Below, in pieces: positions 1-5,281 of a DNA stretch of 5,281 bases. The notes under the pieces are model-generated. The model worked only from the letters and a program-made list of their open reading frames with translations, was not told the DNA's origin and made no database searches. The DNA is from an uncultured Clostridia bacterium (GTDB lineage Bacteria; Bacillota; Clostridia; Oscillospirales; Acutalibacteraceae). How positions within the stretch are numbered: the first letter of the stretch is position 1; each line of letters begins with the position of its first letter. The position numbers were made by a program, and so were the translations under genes. Location: positions 1 to 5,281 of the forward strand of contig CAMBQD010000086.1 of the NCBI GenBank assembly GCA_945869905.1, in the 5' to 3' direction.

Positions 1-1151
1 GCGTGGAACACCACATCGGGATGAAATTCCTCAAATACCTCCTCAAGTCTGCCGATATCACGAACGGAGCCTATCCTTACCTGAATATTTATGTTGTCGC
101 CGTACATTTCCTTAAGCTCGTTTGCCAGCTCAAATGCACAGTTTTCATATATGTCAAAAATGATTATGGTTTTGGGATTATACCTTGCACATTGCTTGCA
201 TATTTCCGAGCCGATTGAGCCTCCGCCGCCTGTTACCAAAATAGTTTGGTCTATCAAATAACGGCATACCTTTATGTCAAGCTTAACCTCATCACGTGCC
301 AAAAGATCGGTTATTTCCACATTTCTGATTTTGCGTGTTTTTGTACCGTCCTCAAGTATTTCCTGCATTGAAGGAGTTGTTTTAACCGTCTTGCCTGTTG
401 ATAATGCAGTTGTTGTAACCTCATTTTGTCTTGCCTTTGCGGCAGAGGGCATACAGATTATGATTTCATCAACTGCGTATTTTTCTACAAGCTCAGGAAT
501 CTGACTGCAATTTCCTGCAATTTTTACGCCCTGCAGTCGCTTTCCTCTTTTGGCAGGATTATCGTCTACGGCAACAACAGGGATACGTATTTTCCACTGA
601 TTTGATATAATTTCATCAATTACAGAGTTTCCGGTATATCCTGCGCCTACAATCATAACGCGCCTTCTGTTGTCGTTTTTTAACTGTCTGGAGTTATACT
701 TGTTTACACCGTTGCGCATAATACGGTAACCGATTCTCGGAAGACAGGTGCAGAAAACGATGAAAACAAAATCAAGAACATAGGCGTAAAGCGGAAGAAT
801 ACTGGATTTTAAAATTATGTTGAAAATAATTTTGTCCACCAAATAAAGCGCAACGGTATCGGCAAGTGCCGCCGCCGTACAGTTAACGATTTCTTTATCG
901 CCGGCATATGTCCATACGCTTTTGTAAAGCCTGAACAGATAGTTTATTATGGCAACAATAAAGCTTAATCCAACTAAATGAAAGGCATTGAACAAAACGT
1001 TATCATCGTATAAGGTGTTATTTAAGCTTCCGCCGCTGACAACCCAACATATGGTAATGTTTGAAAAAGCAAACAGGGCAATATCAACAAATGCAAGAAG
1101 CCATTTTTTTATCCTGCCTTGTATTCCCGAATATTTGAATTTTTCCTTCAA
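1..1151 (-). CDS. FlaA1/CapD-family membrane-anchored nucleotide-sugar dehydratase/epimerase (C-terminus beyond window)
   Basis: This is the N-terminal part (383 complete codons) of a polysaccharide-biosynthesis protein of the CapD/WbpM/PglF type. The family acts on UDP-linked amino sugars such as UDP-GlcNAc (4,6-dehydration, C5 epimerisation) at the inner face of the membrane, supplying capsule, O-glycan or protein-glycan precursors. Seen in the translation: about four hydrophobic segments near residues 17-38, 54-73, 92-114 and 120-143; a first Rossmann motif VMIVGAGYTG at 165-174; the family-typical DLLARDEVKLD at 282-292; a second, catalytic-domain NAD(P) motif VTGGGGSIGSE at 306-316; FDIYEN at 332-337; and PDVVFH at 378-383, which precedes the family's conserved HAA..KHVP stretch. 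The catalytic Met/Tyr-Lys region lies outside the window, and members are usually about 600 residues, so dehydratase and epimerase cannot be told apart. Start: TTG at 1151, because GGGGGAG sits 6 nt upstream; the first ATG codon is residue 145, after the membrane segments. The gene follows the CHAP-protein gene by 25 nt. Confidence 0.93.
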   Translation of the reverse strand, partial: MKEKFKYSGIQGRIKKWLLAFVDIALFAFSNITICWVVSGGSLNNTLYDDNVLFNAFHLVGLSFIVAIINYLFRLYKSVWTYAGDKEIVNCTAAALADTVALYLVDKIIFNIILKSSILPLYAYVLDFVFIVFCTCLPRIGYRIMRNGVNKYNSRQLKNDNRRRVMIVGAGYTGNSVIDEIISNQWKIRIPVVAVDDNPAKRGKRLQGVKIAGNCSQIPELVEKYAVDEIIICMPSAAKARQNEVTTTALSTGKTVKTTPSMQEILEDGTKTRKIRNVEITDLLARDEVKLDIKVCRYLIDQTILVTGGGGSIGSEICKQCARYNPKTIIIFDIYENCAFELANELKEMYGDNINIQVRIGSVRDIGRLEEVFEEFHPDVVFH

Positions 1152-1157
1152 TGTGTT

Positions 1158-1164
1158 CTCCCCC
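1158..1164 (-). promoter_or_regulatory. Ribosome binding site fixing a TTG start
   Basis: On the minus strand, GGGGGAG lies 6 nt before the TTG at 1151. Another in-frame TTG (1166-1164) overlaps this site itself and so cannot use it. No ATG occurs near the N-terminus of the reading frame. The site therefore decides the TTG start of the FlaA1/CapD-type gene. Confidence 0.8.
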
Positions 1165-1176
1165 AATCGAACTAAG

Positions 1177-2394
1177 CTATCTTTTTTTAACCTTTTTTAC
1201 TATGGCTGTAAATACGGATAAAACAAATGTTACCGCAATAATGGTAAGCGGTATCAAATAAAGCTGTTTGTTTTGACTCAGTGCGTCAATATTTACGCCT
1301 AAATTTGTTAAGACGCTTTGCACGCTTTTTTCTGTCGTTACAATTTGTGCCTTTGTTGTGCCCACAACCTTTCGTTCGTTTGACCGGTGGGTTGTAACCT
1401 CTCCCACCGCCTCTGTAACAGTAAAGTCACACTGCTTGTACAGCTCGTCATTGGCACATACAACAACAGTTGCCGTGCCGGAGCCGATGGCCTTGATGTC
1501 ACCGTTTTTTTCTATTTCAATTATGTCTTCCTCGTCACAGAAATATCCCACAACTGCAGGGACATTTGACGGCTCAACGGTATAATTAAGCCTTACGGTG
1601 TCGCCAACCTTCAGGTCATAAGTTGATGCGTTTATGGAAAGACTGCTGAGTGCTGAGGTTTGAGCAGTTTCCTTTTCTGTTGAGGTGCTTTTTTCGGTTG
1701 TACTGTTTTTTGCGGCGCTTTGCTTTGTTGATGAATTCTTGGCAGTGGTTTCGTGCTTTTCGCTGCTGCGCTTGGTAGTGGTAGATTTTTTTGTTGTGTT
1801 ATTACTTCCTCCGCCGGAGCTTACTGCCGAATAATTCGGACATCCGTATCCCATAATGGCGCTGATGTTATTATATGGCTTTGAGCCGCTGGAGGTGTAG
1901 GTGCGTGATTTAACCTGACCCGAACAGTTTCCCTCAACGGTGTAAACCGTGCTCCCCGACGTGCCTGTTACGATACCCACGTGCTGTGACGAGCCGTTTC
2001 CGCTCCAGTCAAAGAAAACCAAATCGCCTGCCTTGGGTGAATAACCGCTTGAGCGGGTGTAATACCTGCCCTTATTGGAATACCAGCTTATCATACTGTT
2101 ACAGTTACCGCCGCTGGGAACAATACTGCCGTACATACTTACGCCGTTGTTGGAGCCGGCCTTGTTAAAGCACCACAGCACAAAAGTTGTACACCATGAC
2201 CCCTGAGCACCGTACCAGTCACCGTATTTTGAATATGTGGATGAGCCTGTGTAGCCTACCTCACCCTGAGCAACGGATACTACTGAATTTCTCAGTGTGG
2301 CTTCTGTTGCGGCCTGTGCTGAAAAGGGGATTGCCGTTGACAGTATAACAGCTATTGACAAAGCAACAGACAATACTTTTTTTATTCCTTGCAT
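1177..2394 (-). CDS. Secreted CHAP-domain peptidoglycan hydrolase with Ig-like (BIG2) domain and C-terminal membrane anchor
   Basis: This 405-residue exported protein probably cleaves peptidoglycan peptide or amide bonds at the cell surface. Domains in order: a signal peptide (KK at 5-6, hydrophobic core 8-23, likely cleavage after AQA at 28); a CHAP domain at about 33-190 with candidate catalytic Cys68 (GSWCTTFVLWC), His138 (SQHVGIVTG) and Glu154/Asn156 (VEGN), plus KAGDLVFFDW at 121-130; a Gly/Ser then Ser/Thr/Lys/Glu low-complexity linker at about 191-247; a bacterial Ig-like group 2 domain at about 249-328 (DLKVGDTVRL, GDIKAIGSGTATVVV); a second Thr/Ser linker at about 329-375; and a membrane segment at 378-399 followed by the basic tail KKVKKR. 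No LPxTG sorting motif is seen, so the C-terminus looks membrane-anchored with the catalytic domain outside. The start is ATG 2394 with GAGGT 6 nt upstream. The gene lies first in a probable operon with the FlaA1/CapD-type gene. The CHAP assignment is firm; substrate bond and physiological role (division, turnover, capsule assembly) are inferred. Confidence 0.92.
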   Translation of the reverse strand: MQGIKKVLSVALSIAVILSTAIPFSAQAATEATLRNSVVSVAQGEVGYTGSSTYSKYGDWYGAQGSWCTTFVLWCFNKAGSNNGVSMYGSIVPSGGNCNSMISWYSNKGRYYTRSSGYSPKAGDLVFFDWSGNGSSQHVGIVTGTSGSTVYTVEGNCSGQVKSRTYTSSGSKPYNNISAIMGYGCPNYSAVSSGGGSNNTTKKSTTTKRSSEKHETTAKNSSTKQSAAKNSTTEKSTSTEKETAQTSALSSLSINASTYDLKVGDTVRLNYTVEPSNVPAVVGYFCDEEDIIEIEKNGDIKAIGSGTATVVVCANDELYKQCDFTVTEAVGEVTTHRSNERKVVGTTKAQIVTTEKSVQSVLTNLGVNIDALSQNKQLYLIPLTIIAVTFVLSVFTAIVKKVKKR

Positions 2395-2452
2395 ATAAAT
2401 ACCTCAAAAAGAGCAACGCCCTAATTATTTTAAATAATAATATTCCAAGATT

Positions 2453-2480
2453 ATTATACAATTATATAGCAAAATGTCAA
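2453..2480 (-). promoter_or_regulatory. Sigma-A-type promoter for the CHAP-protein gene
   Basis: Read on the minus strand, a perfect TTGACA (2480-2475) is followed after 16 nt by a perfect TATAAT (2458-2453). Transcription would begin near 2446, giving a leader of roughly 50 nt before the ATG at 2394. The spacer is one base short of the optimal 17. An 8-bp inverted repeat overlaps the -10 and presumed start. This promoter probably drives both the CHAP gene and the downstream FlaA1/CapD-type gene. Confidence 0.82.
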
Positions 2481-2511
2481 TTTAATTTATAAATTCTTTA
2501 TATTATTGCTA

Positions 2512-2540
2512 TTGAACTGGTGCCTGTTTTGCGTTAAAAT
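2512..2540 (+). promoter_or_regulatory. Sigma-A-type promoter for the serine hydrolase gene
   Basis: TTGAAC (2512-2517) and TAAAAT (2535-2540) are separated by exactly 17 nt, close to the vegetative consensus. Transcription would start near 2547, leaving a leader of under 30 nt that contains the ribosome binding site GGAGAGG at 2562-2568. It points away from the minus-strand promoter at 2453-2480; the two -35 boxes are about 31 nt apart and share the AT-rich spacer. Confidence 0.78.
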
Positions 2541-2574
2541 ATAGTAGTAGAATTACAATGTGGAGAGGTAAAAT

Positions 2575-4167
2575 ATGAAAAGGTTAGAGCATTATCAACT
2601 GGAACATACCACGCCGGAGTCAGTGGGAGTTGACAGCAGTGCCATCACGGCTTTCATAAATGAGATTAACGAGAAAGGATTAGGCTTGCAGAGCTTTACT
2701 GTTGTTAGACATGATAAGGTTTGTGCACAGGGATTTTTTAAGCCATACAGTGCGGATACTCCTCACGTGCTTTATTCAATGAGTAAATCGGTTACTTCAA
2801 CTGCAGTGGGATTTGCTGTGAGTGAAGGACTTATAAGCCTTAACGACAGAGTAGCAAGCTTTTTCCCTGAATATGTAATGAGCAAAAGACCGTTTAACAG
2901 AATGCTTACCGTACGTATGCTTTTGACAATGCATTCCGATAAGCTTATTACCGTACTGGAGGAGAAAGGGCAAAAGGATTGGATTGCAAATTTCTTAAAC
3001 GCTCCTTTTTTGCTGCCGCCAAACAGTAAATTTAACTATGTGTCTGAAAATACATATATGCTGTCCGCCATTATTTCAAAGGTAACCGGTATGAGTATGG
3101 TGGATTACCTTTATCCCAGAATGTTTGAGCCGTTGGGTATTGAAAAGCCCTTCTGGGAGTCCGACGGTCAGGGCAACAATGCCGGCGGTTGGGGACTCTA
3201 TATGAAGAGTGAGGATTTGGCAAAGTTTTTCCTGCCCTATATCCACGGCGGAAAGTGGATTGACGGAACTCAGCTTATACCTGAAATGTGGGTAAGGGAG
3301 GCAACAAGAAAACAGGTTGACTCCGTTCACGACGGTTATATTGACAATATGGTGGGCTACGGCTATCAGTTTTGGAGAAATCCAATTGCCAACAGCTACC
3401 GTGCCGACGGACTCTTCGGTCAAAGATGCTTTATGTTCCCTGAATATGACGCTCTTGTTGTTCTTAACTGCGGTGAGGCTGAGGATTACAAGGTTATGAA
3501 GGTATTTTGGAAATATTTCCCTCAGTGCTTTGGATATGACACACTTCCGGAAAATAAAGAGGCATATAACGAAATGCTGTCGGTTATTGAGAATTGTCAC
3601 GTGGAGGATTTGCCTAAGGCTGAAAGAAATACCCAGCTGGAAAATAAAATTTCAAACAGACTTATAAAATGCAAGACCTTTGAGTTTACGTCGGTTGTTA
3701 CCATTTCAATAACTCAAATGCTCTACAACAAACCCGGTGAGATAAATGAAATGAAGCTGACCTTTGACGAAGATAAGCTCAGCTTTTACTGGAAGGAAAA
3801 GGAATATGCCAACACGATTGACGTGGGCTTGGACGGCGAATACAGAATGTCCGAAATCACGTTAGGCGATTTGCATTATCATACATATTCAAAAGCCGCC
3901 TGGCAGGAGGACGGCTCACTTAAGCTGTGGATAAGACCCGTTGAAACTGCCCATGTGAGAAAGTTTACCTTCCATTTCAGAGATGATGATACTGTTAAGA
4001 TAGTAAATGAAATGACTCCCAGATTACAGGATTTGGTCGTATATTATGCCACCTTTTCCGGCCATCCGATTAAAGGCGAAATCAATGAGGATATAGTCAA
4101 GGAAGCAGTAAAAGCCTTGGGCCTTCCCATTGTTGAGCCTGATTTTAAAGGTGAATTTGTTGAATAG
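2575..4167 (+). CDS. Serine hydrolase, beta-lactamase / 6-aminohexanoate-dimer-hydrolase-like (S12 superfamily)
   Basis: This 530-residue protein belongs to the serine beta-lactamase fold superfamily of class C lactamases, carboxypeptidases, esterases and nylon-oligomer hydrolases, which attack amide or ester bonds through an acyl-serine. Seen: the SxxK motif SMSK with candidate nucleophile Ser68 and Lys71; FNYVSENT at 153-160, where Tyr155 lies 87 residues after the serine, close to the Ser64-Tyr150 spacing of AmpC; PLGIEKPFW at 186-194; GGWGLYMKSEDLAKF at 204-218; and ADGLFGQ at 277-283 in place of the third KTG/HxG motif. The catalytic fold covers about residues 15-320; residues 330-530 form an additional region I do not recognise. 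There is no signal peptide or membrane segment, so it is probably cytoplasmic, which argues against a wall or antibiotic-resistance role. Start ATG 2575 has GGAGAGG 6 nt upstream. It appears monocistronic, with its own promoter and a hairpin just after its TAG. Substrate unknown; family call firm. Confidence 0.9.
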   Translation: MKRLEHYQLEHTTPESVGVDSSAITAFINEINEKGLGLQSFTVVRHDKVCAQGFFKPYSADTPHVLYSMSKSVTSTAVGFAVSEGLISLNDRVASFFPEYVMSKRPFNRMLTVRMLLTMHSDKLITVLEEKGQKDWIANFLNAPFLLPPNSKFNYVSENTYMLSAIISKVTGMSMVDYLYPRMFEPLGIEKPFWESDGQGNNAGGWGLYMKSEDLAKFFLPYIHGGKWIDGTQLIPEMWVREATRKQVDSVHDGYIDNMVGYGYQFWRNPIANSYRADGLFGQRCFMFPEYDALVVLNCGEAEDYKVMKVFWKYFPQCFGYDTLPENKEAYNEMLSVIENCHVEDLPKAERNTQLENKISNRLIKCKTFEFTSVVTISITQMLYNKPGEINEMKLTFDEDKLSFYWKEKEYANTIDVGLDGEYRMSEITLGDLHYHTYSKAAWQEDGSLKLWIRPVETAHVRKFTFHFRDDDTVKIVNEMTPRLQDLVVYYATFSGHPIKGEINEDIVKEAVKALGLPIVEPDFKGEFVE

Positions 4168-4175
4168 AAAAGTCT

Positions 4176-4203
4176 AAGCGCTTATGGTAATCCATAAGCG
4201 CTT
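4176..4203. terminator. Bidirectional hairpin terminator between convergent genes
   Basis: A perfect 12-bp stem (AAGCGCTTATGG paired with CCATAAGCGCTT) encloses a 4-nt TAAT loop. It begins 8 nt after the stop of the serine hydrolase gene and ends 12 nt before the stop of luxS, which reads toward it. Flanking T-runs are short in both directions (TTTAATTATTTAT on plus; AGACTTTTC on minus), so this is a strong stem with modest U-tracts. It most likely ends both transcripts. Confidence 0.82.
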
Positions 4204-4215
4204 TAATTATTTATC

Positions 4216-4680
4216 CTATTCTGCTGTGGGGTACTTAAGGTTCTCCTTTGTCCAGTCCTTAATTACGTTTAAAAATGCCCTTGATTCCTCCTTAGCCTGA
4301 GGCAGATTGTGGTCAAGGCAGTTGCCGCATTCCTTTGGTGATGCACCGGGAATAACACCCCAGTAATCAGCTATATACTGAAATGCCTCTTTAATAAGGC
4401 CTATTGAATAATTGTCACTCAGACTGCGGGTGAGAAAATAAAAGCCCGTTCTGCAGCCCATTGGGCCGAAATAAATTATATTGTCTCCGAATTCCGTGTT
4501 CCTCACATATGTGGCAAAAAGATGCTCGATTGTGTGCATAGCCGCATTGGTCATAACAGGCTCCCTGTTAGGCTCGCGCATACGAATGTCATATGTAGTG
4601 ATGTCATCATCAATTCTGCTGATGTAAATTCCTTTTTTTAGAATATTGTGGTCAATTTGAAAGCTGGGTATGGTTTTCAT
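4216..4680 (-). CDS. luxS: S-ribosylhomocysteine lyase (AI-2 synthesis protein)
   Basis: LuxS cleaves S-ribosylhomocysteine to homocysteine and 4,5-dihydroxy-2,3-pentanedione, the precursor of autoinducer-2, in the cytoplasm as part of the activated-methyl cycle. The 154-residue length is normal for the family. Signature residues are all present: the metal-binding HTIEHL (His49, catalytic Glu52, His53), GPMGCRTGFY with catalytic Cys76 and its Arg, and the third metal ligand Cys118 in ECGNC, followed by DHNLPQA. Nothing is truncated, so the enzyme should be active. Start ATG 4680 overlaps the TGA of the upstream gene as ATGA, and AGGAG lies at 4695-4691, 10 nt upstream within that gene. No separate promoter is visible immediately before it, so it is probably expressed from a promoter to the right of the window. 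The usual partner, the SAH nucleosidase gene mtnN/pfs, is not in the window. Confidence 0.97.
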   Translation of the reverse strand: MKTIPSFQIDHNILKKGIYISRIDDDITTYDIRMREPNREPVMTNAAMHTIEHLFATYVRNTEFGDNIIYFGPMGCRTGFYFLTRSLSDNYSIGLIKEAFQYIADYWGVIPGASPKECGNCLDHNLPQAKEESRAFLNVIKDWTKENLKYPTAE

Positions 4681-5281
4681 TTAATTTCAACTCCTGTTAA
4701 AAATGATTTGTTTTCGGTAATCTCTCTGCAGTCGGCACCGTCTTGATACAGCACCGTCATTTGCTCTGCATCCTTTTTGGAAAGCTCAAATAAATCCTCA
4801 AAGCTTTCACATCTTTCACCGTTTGCAAAGGGGGATTGCCATACTCTGTTGTCTATATTAGCATATTTTTTTGCTTTTTCCAAGTCCTTTGGACGCATCA
4901 GTGAGGTAAATTTATAATTTTTGCTGAAGGGTGCCAGCAACAGCTCAAAAGGCGCTACAAAAAGATGTTTAATTCCCTTAGGGTCACGGGTCAGTTCTTG
5001 AATATATTTCATATCCCTTAAAGCAAGCTCGCCCTGCTTTGCCGTGATTTGTTTGCCTATTGTTTTTGGTATAATATATTCCAAAAGTCTTCCTATTTCC
5101 GCCGTAACCCTTTCATCACTGCTGACGGTTTCAGCAGTATTAAAGGCGGCAGGGCAATTGATACCAAGCCTTTTACTAAGCATATATGAATCCAGTGAAA
5201 ATTCAATTGTGTTATGGGCACAATGGGGATTTGTAAAATGATGCCTGTCCGTTATCTCATTTTGCAGGCAGTAAACATAGG
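4677..5281 (-). CDS. Unrecognised protein translationally coupled to luxS (N-terminus beyond window)
   Basis: I do not recognise this family. The frame is open from the right edge of the window to a TGA at 4679-4677, giving at least 200 codons; a Met at 5183 could start a 168-residue form, but only a weak GGA precedes it and the frame continues upstream, so a longer protein is more likely. The visible part looks soluble: no signal peptide, clear membrane segment or repeat. Just inside the edge is a His/Cys-rich stretch (visible residues 4-22: Cys4, His13, His14, His19, Cys20, His22, including NPHCAHN) that could bind metal or be catalytic, though this is speculation. Then comes a mixed helical, lysine-rich region with HLFVAPFELLLAPF in the middle and an acidic, Asp/Glu-rich C-terminus. 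Its TGA overlaps the luxS ATG by 4 nt, indicating one transcript and coupled translation. It does not resemble SAH nucleosidase, cystathionine synthase/lyase or MetK, the usual methyl-cycle partners. Confidence 0.75.
   Translation of the reverse strand, partial: YVYCLQNEITDRHHFTNPHCAHNTIEFSLDSYMLSKRLGINCPAAFNTAETVSSDERVTAEIGRLLEYIIPKTIGKQITAKQGELALRDMKYIQELTRDPKGIKHLFVAPFELLLAPFSKNYKFTSLMRPKDLEKAKKYANIDNRVWQSPFANGERCESFEDLFELSKKDAEQMTVLYQDGADCREITENKSFLTGVEIK
4691..4695 (-). promoter_or_regulatory. Ribosome binding site of luxS inside the upstream gene
   Basis: AGGAG on the minus strand lies 10 nt before the luxS ATG at 4680, within the last codons of the preceding gene. The spacing is slightly long, and the ATGA stop/start overlap suggests that ribosomes finishing the upstream gene re-initiate on luxS. 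Confidence 0.7.

Noticed and set aside
3..504. Plus-strand open frames at 3-218 and 274-504
   Set aside because: Both are antisense to the FlaA1/CapD-type gene, whose minus-strand reading shows consistent Rossmann motifs throughout.
1152..1176. Terminator or promoter between the CHAP and FlaA1/CapD-type genes
   Set aside because: The 25-nt gap contains only a ribosome binding site; there is no stem-loop or promoter hexamer pair.
1177..1260. LPxTG-type sortase signal at the C-terminus of the CHAP protein
   Set aside because: A hydrophobic segment and basic tail are present, but no LPxTG-like pentapeptide precedes them; the sequence before the helix is ALSQNKQL.
1630..1830. DNA tandem repeat in the linker region of the CHAP gene
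   Set aside because: The Ser/Thr/Lys/Glu bias gives short similar peptides such as AAKNS (twice), but codons vary and no exact DNA repeat unit is maintained.
2261..2461. A 66-codon minus-strand frame overlapping the start of the CHAP gene
   Set aside because: It runs through the promoter and leader of the CHAP gene, would start upstream of the predicted transcription start, and covers the signal-peptide coding region in another frame.
3076..3600. A 174-codon open frame on the minus strand inside the serine hydrolase gene
   Set aside because: It is antisense to a well-supported gene with intact family motifs, lacks a ribosome binding site or recognisable domain, and its translation is an irregular mixture typical of a shadow frame.
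2575..4167. Antibiotic-resistance beta-lactamase
   Set aside because: The fold superfamily fits, but there is no signal peptide, the KTG motif is replaced by ADG, and the protein is much longer than class C enzymes.
4677..5281. SAH/MTA nucleosidase (Pfs/MtnN) as the identity of the gene before luxS
   Set aside because: Context suggested it, but the translation lacks the nucleoside-phosphorylase-fold glycine-rich start and the conserved catalytic signatures of that family.

Overview
The window looks like a chromosomal piece from a low-GC Gram-positive anaerobe of the class Clostridia, probably a gut-type Oscillospiraceae/Lachnospiraceae relative. The evidence is AT-rich intergenic DNA with textbook sigma-A promoters, strong GGAG-type ribosome binding sites, a TTG start, a Ser/Thr/Lys-rich secreted wall protein, and a Firmicutes-style LuxS. 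The exact genus cannot be read from this sequence.

Layout from left to right. (1) Positions 1-1151, minus strand: the first 383 codons of a membrane-anchored FlaA1/CapD-type nucleotide-sugar dehydratase or epimerase, cut off by the window edge. (2) Positions 1177-2394, minus strand: a secreted CHAP-domain protein (probable peptidoglycan amidase/endopeptidase) with a low-complexity linker, one bacterial Ig-like domain and a C-terminal membrane anchor. It lies 25 nt upstream of (1), with no visible terminator between them, so the two probably share a transcript. (3) Positions 2395-2574: a divergent intergenic region with one near-perfect promoter for each direction. (4) Positions 2575-4167, plus strand: a cytoplasmic serine hydrolase of the beta-lactamase/6-aminohexanoate-dimer-hydrolase (S12-like) superfamily with an unrecognised C-terminal region. 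(5) Positions 4176-4203: a perfect 12-bp hairpin between convergent genes. (6) Positions 4216-4680, minus strand: luxS, whose ATG overlaps by 4 nt the stop of (7), an unrecognised gene at 4677-5281 that runs off the right edge.

Functionally, genes (1) and (2) form a cell-surface unit of envelope glycan precursor synthesis and wall processing. luxS belongs to the activated-methyl cycle and AI-2 production, and its unknown upstream partner is translationally coupled to it. The serine hydrolase stands alone with its own promoter and terminator. I see no RNA gene, mobile element, CRISPR array or clear novel multi-gene system. The least explained item is the gene fused by overlap to luxS.
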